Source: Panagrolaimus kolymaensis (lineage: Eukaryota; Nematoda; Chromadorea; Rhabditida; Panagrolaimidae). Taken from it: 64,000 bases of DNA. Position numbers and translations under genes: made by a program. Location: assembly GCA_028622995.1 (NCBI GenBank), contig JAJQJQ010000026.1, positions 744,001-808,000 on the forward strand, given 5' to 3'. Positions 61,352 to 64,000 of this stretch are shown here, piece by piece. The notes beneath the pieces were generated by a model. The model worked only from the letters and a program-made list of their open reading frames with translations. It searched no databases and had not been told where the DNA came from. How positions within the stretch are numbered: position 1 is the stretch's first letter; each line of letters opens with the position of its first letter.

Positions 61352-64000
61352 ATGGTAAGTTTTTGTCACTTAAAAAATATATTAATCTAATTTATTATTT
61401 CATAGAATCCCAAATACCATAGTGCTCATGATATTGGCATACCTCCATCAGCCCTTTTACGAAGAAGAATGGTTCAAGGAGGCCTTTTACGTGTGAGCAC
61501 CAAAGAGCCAAGTTTTCGAACCTTTTTGGCAGCTGAAGAACGCCGACGTTCTCTAACGCCCGATACCGTTGGATTTCGAAAGAAAAAACCTGCTTTACTT
61601 GGAATGCGCAAACATTTAAGTGAAATGGATCCAACATCAAAAACAACATTTGATGATGAGCCGCTACTAACACTTTCCACTTATAAAATAAGAAAGGTAG
61701 GTGGAGGAGGTAAATCTCACTTTTATCCTATCATGTATTTTTTTTCTTTTATTTATTTATTTATTTTTTGCATTATTTCTGGGAAAATAATGTTTAATGA
61801 TGACGACAAATAAACGAAAAAAAATAGTGAAGCGACGGCGGCGACCGCAAAGTTTTTTAACGATTCTCTTGTTAAAACAACAATAGCAAAAAAAATAATG
61901 CTCAAAAAGTTAACCTTGATTTTTTTGACTCAATTACACGAGATTACGAGGAGGCAACTGCCGCCGCTGTTATTCCTGCAACAACAAAAAAATCAGTTAT
62001 ACTTTTTTTTGTTTCAAACTTTTGATTTTTGTTGTTGTTAGCCAAGCAAAGGCAACGGCGGCAACAAGGTGCCCACTAAATCGAAAGAAATAAACGGCTG
62101 GTCATCATTTTTGGCAGTCGATTTCGAAAAAAAGAAAAATTCTAGAGTGTATAACTTTTTTTCACAACGTTTTTCAACATAAAAATCAAAAAAATAAGAG
62201 AGAGGGAAAAAAGCGACGCGTATCCACAGTGGATTAAAATTTGTTAAAAAATCAACTAAAAAAATTTATTCATTGGAGTTTTACGCAAATTCCTATTTTT
62301 TTTTTCTTTGCTGCTTTTTTTGTTGGTAAATTTTATTCACTTTATTAATTGTTGATTTTAAAATAGAAAAAATTATTTAAAAATGTTTGACATTATTCGA
62401 AGTCGAATGCAAAAGGTTTGAAATTTTTTTTTCAAATTATTAAAGAAAATTATTTACAGTTTTAACTTTTATATTTTTTTTTCCAGACTGAAATCGAAAA
62501 AGGAGAAAGTCCCAGTTTTCTACCAAAGAAAAAACATTTTCGTGAAACAGAAGAATGGAAGAAAAAAAAGAGAAGATGTATTGCAAAAATTCGTACCATG
62601 GGAAAGCTCAATCTGGCATTGCTTATGGCTCGAATGCCTGTAAGTTAATTTTTAACACATTAATTATTATTTTTTTATTGGTTGGGCGGTCTTTTCTATT
62701 CTAAAAAAATATAATTTCTTTTTCCTCCCACCACAAATCCCAAAAAAAAGTTATGCCGATTTGATCTGTCTATCTATCTGTCGACAGGCGTTGTTTGTTG
62801 GGTGAAAAAAAAAATCAAAAATCTTTGTCTTTGGAAGAAAAAGAGCCAGTGAATGATAGAATTAGCAAAGATTTTTTCAATAATTCTTTTGAAATTTCAA
62901 GCTTGTTAATTTTATTACGCCACATTTTTTGTTGTTTTTTTATTTGTTTTTAAGTATTAATTAAAAGCGGGTTTAATGTTAGATCAAACGACGGAGTTTA
63001 ATGACATTGGAGAAGTAAGTATAATTTTATGATTTTTTGAAAATGGTTTTGAAACTTTTGAACTAAAGTTAAGCAGATTGATTGTTCAAAAAGAAATCTA
63101 AACTTATTTATATTAAAATTTGGCATAAAAATCATTTCAAAAAATATGGAAGAAAAAACTAGACTATTTTATTTCTTTGTCAGCTAACTATTCCAATCAT
63201 AAAAGTTGGTTGACCCATCTTCTTTTTCTTTCATTGTTTGTTTACAAGCGCGTGAAACACTTAACGGTTTAAATTGCATCCGTTTTTTAAATTTTTTTGC
63301 ATCAAAAAAGAAAAAAGATATACCAAAGTTTGTTTACTTTTTTAAATTGATGCTTCATCCACGATGCTATAATAATATCCACAGCTTTTCAAAACTAAAA
63401 AAAATAAGTAACTATTTTTTTTTCTGGAAAATTTTTAATGGTTAATTTTTTCTTCAAAAGTTTTTATTTATCCCATAAATTTTTTTTATATTTTTGCTTT
63501 TCTCTACGCAAAAATCTTTTTGATCTTTCACTTTTTAGTGTTTATTGATTTGTTTCCTAGTTTCATAGACTAACTTCATTATCAAAATCATTTGGAGAAT
63601 ATATATATCTCACAAAACGAGAACAAAAGATTTATATCTGCAGGCAGGCATGTCGGACTGCTGCTGTTAAATTTTTCCATGCTGTTGTCTACTAACACTC
63701 TTTTTTTAACTCCCTTTCATGCCAGCTGCTTTCTTATCCTTTCTTTCTTTTATTGAGGTTACTTTTTTCCTGATCGTTACCACAATTTTTTTTTTCACAC
63801 ACGGCGTATTGATGCCGCCGCCTGTTTTCATTATTGTTTTCAAGCTGTTGCTGCTTTTTCTTCTTTGTTCTTCATAGTTTTTTATTTTTTTATTTTTTTT
63901 ATTCTTTGCTACTTTAAAGCGAATCAAAAAAAAATAGGTTTATTTATAAAAAAAGCTGAAATATTTGTAAAATTATTTTAAAAATTATTAAAAATGACTG
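61352..64000 (+). CDS. Unidentified gene, 5' end only, open at the right edge
   Basis: I do not recognise this gene. Exon 61406-61696 encodes a basic, Arg/Ser-rich segment (NPKYHSAHDIGIPPSALLRR, then RTFLAAEERRRSLTPDTVGF and a Lys/Met-rich part). Its start is probably the ATG at 61352-61354, split off by an intron directly after the codon. Downstream, 62383-62415 (MFDIIRSRMQK), 62487-62639 (TEIEKGESPSFLPKKKHF, ending TMGKLNLALLMARMP) and 62983-63014 (IKRRSLMTLE) join in phase. They may be later exons or a second promoter with its own ATG. The protein looks like a basic, phospho-site-rich cytosolic N-terminus. The rest lies beyond base 64000. Confidence 0.55.
63015..64000. other. Probable intron at the right edge
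   Basis: A GTAAGT donor at 63015 opens at least 980 bases of T-rich sequence without a recognisable exon. Frames at 63206-63445 and 63706-63927 lack balanced composition. Confidence 0.45.

Noticed and set aside
1..64000. tRNA, rRNA, CRISPR or bacterial operon features
   Set aside because: No T-loop-like GTTCGA within a cloverleaf, no rRNA core sequence and no regularly spaced repeats were seen; all genes are intron-bearing and eukaryotic.

Overview
The window is nuclear DNA from an AT-rich nematode. The evidence is the set of animal genes, many short introns of about 45 to 65 bases that mostly end in a T-run plus TAG, frequent homopolymers, and proteins closest to nematode families: a TYRA-2-like amine receptor, a BIR-1/survivin-like protein, a nucleobindin, an apyrase of the APY-1/CANT1 type and an AAT-type amino acid transporter. 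The species cannot be fixed from the sequence. All exon coordinates were derived by reading splice sites by hand and checking reading phase.

Layout, left to right. At 1-1766 (minus) is the N-terminal half of an ER chaperone of the HYOU1/GRP170 family, running off the left edge. At 4171-8656 (plus) is a complete 11-exon P5B ATPase (ATP13A2/3 type). At 9021-10959 (minus) is a nine-exon gene for an unrecognised 500-residue protein. At 10960-14027 is a repeat-bearing spacer with a hAT-type MITE. At 14028-15603 (plus) is an unrecognised coiled-coil protein. At 15828-16691 lies a composite scrap: a second copy of the 3' end of the P5B ATPase gene, split by a solo LTR and followed in the same frame by the recognition helix of a homeodomain. 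At 17266-17979 (minus) is a survivin-like BIR gene, and at 19072-22594 (minus) an SLC7-type transporter.

The middle holds a homocysteine S-methyltransferase (25986-27114, minus) with a second hAT-like MITE nearby, a Caskin-like ankyrin-repeat gene (29903-30991, minus), nucleobindin (31974-33577, minus) and a peroxisomal enoyl-CoA isomerase with a C-terminal SKL (33949-34898, minus). The isomerase is divergent from a secreted proline-rich protein with a lipocalin-like C-terminal domain (35468-37954, plus). A NOP16-like nucleolar protein follows (41806-44889, plus), expanded to about 866 residues by a very long Lys/Glu-rich insertion. Then come a secreted Ca-dependent apyrase (46253-47709, plus), a cysteine-rich, probably GPI-anchored surface protein (47972-49451, minus), a tyramine/octopamine-type GPCR (57413-60860, plus) and the 5' end of an unidentified gene running off the right edge (61352 onward, plus).

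These are independently transcribed eukaryotic genes, not one pathway. The one functional theme is the secretory route: HYOU1 and nucleobindin are ER/Golgi calcium or stress proteins, and both have ACGT-core (UPR-like) motifs just upstream. The most unusual objects are the giant NOP16-like protein, the P5B-fragment/LTR/homeodomain composite at 15.8-16.7 kb, and the two hAT-type MITEs with intact 8-bp target duplications.
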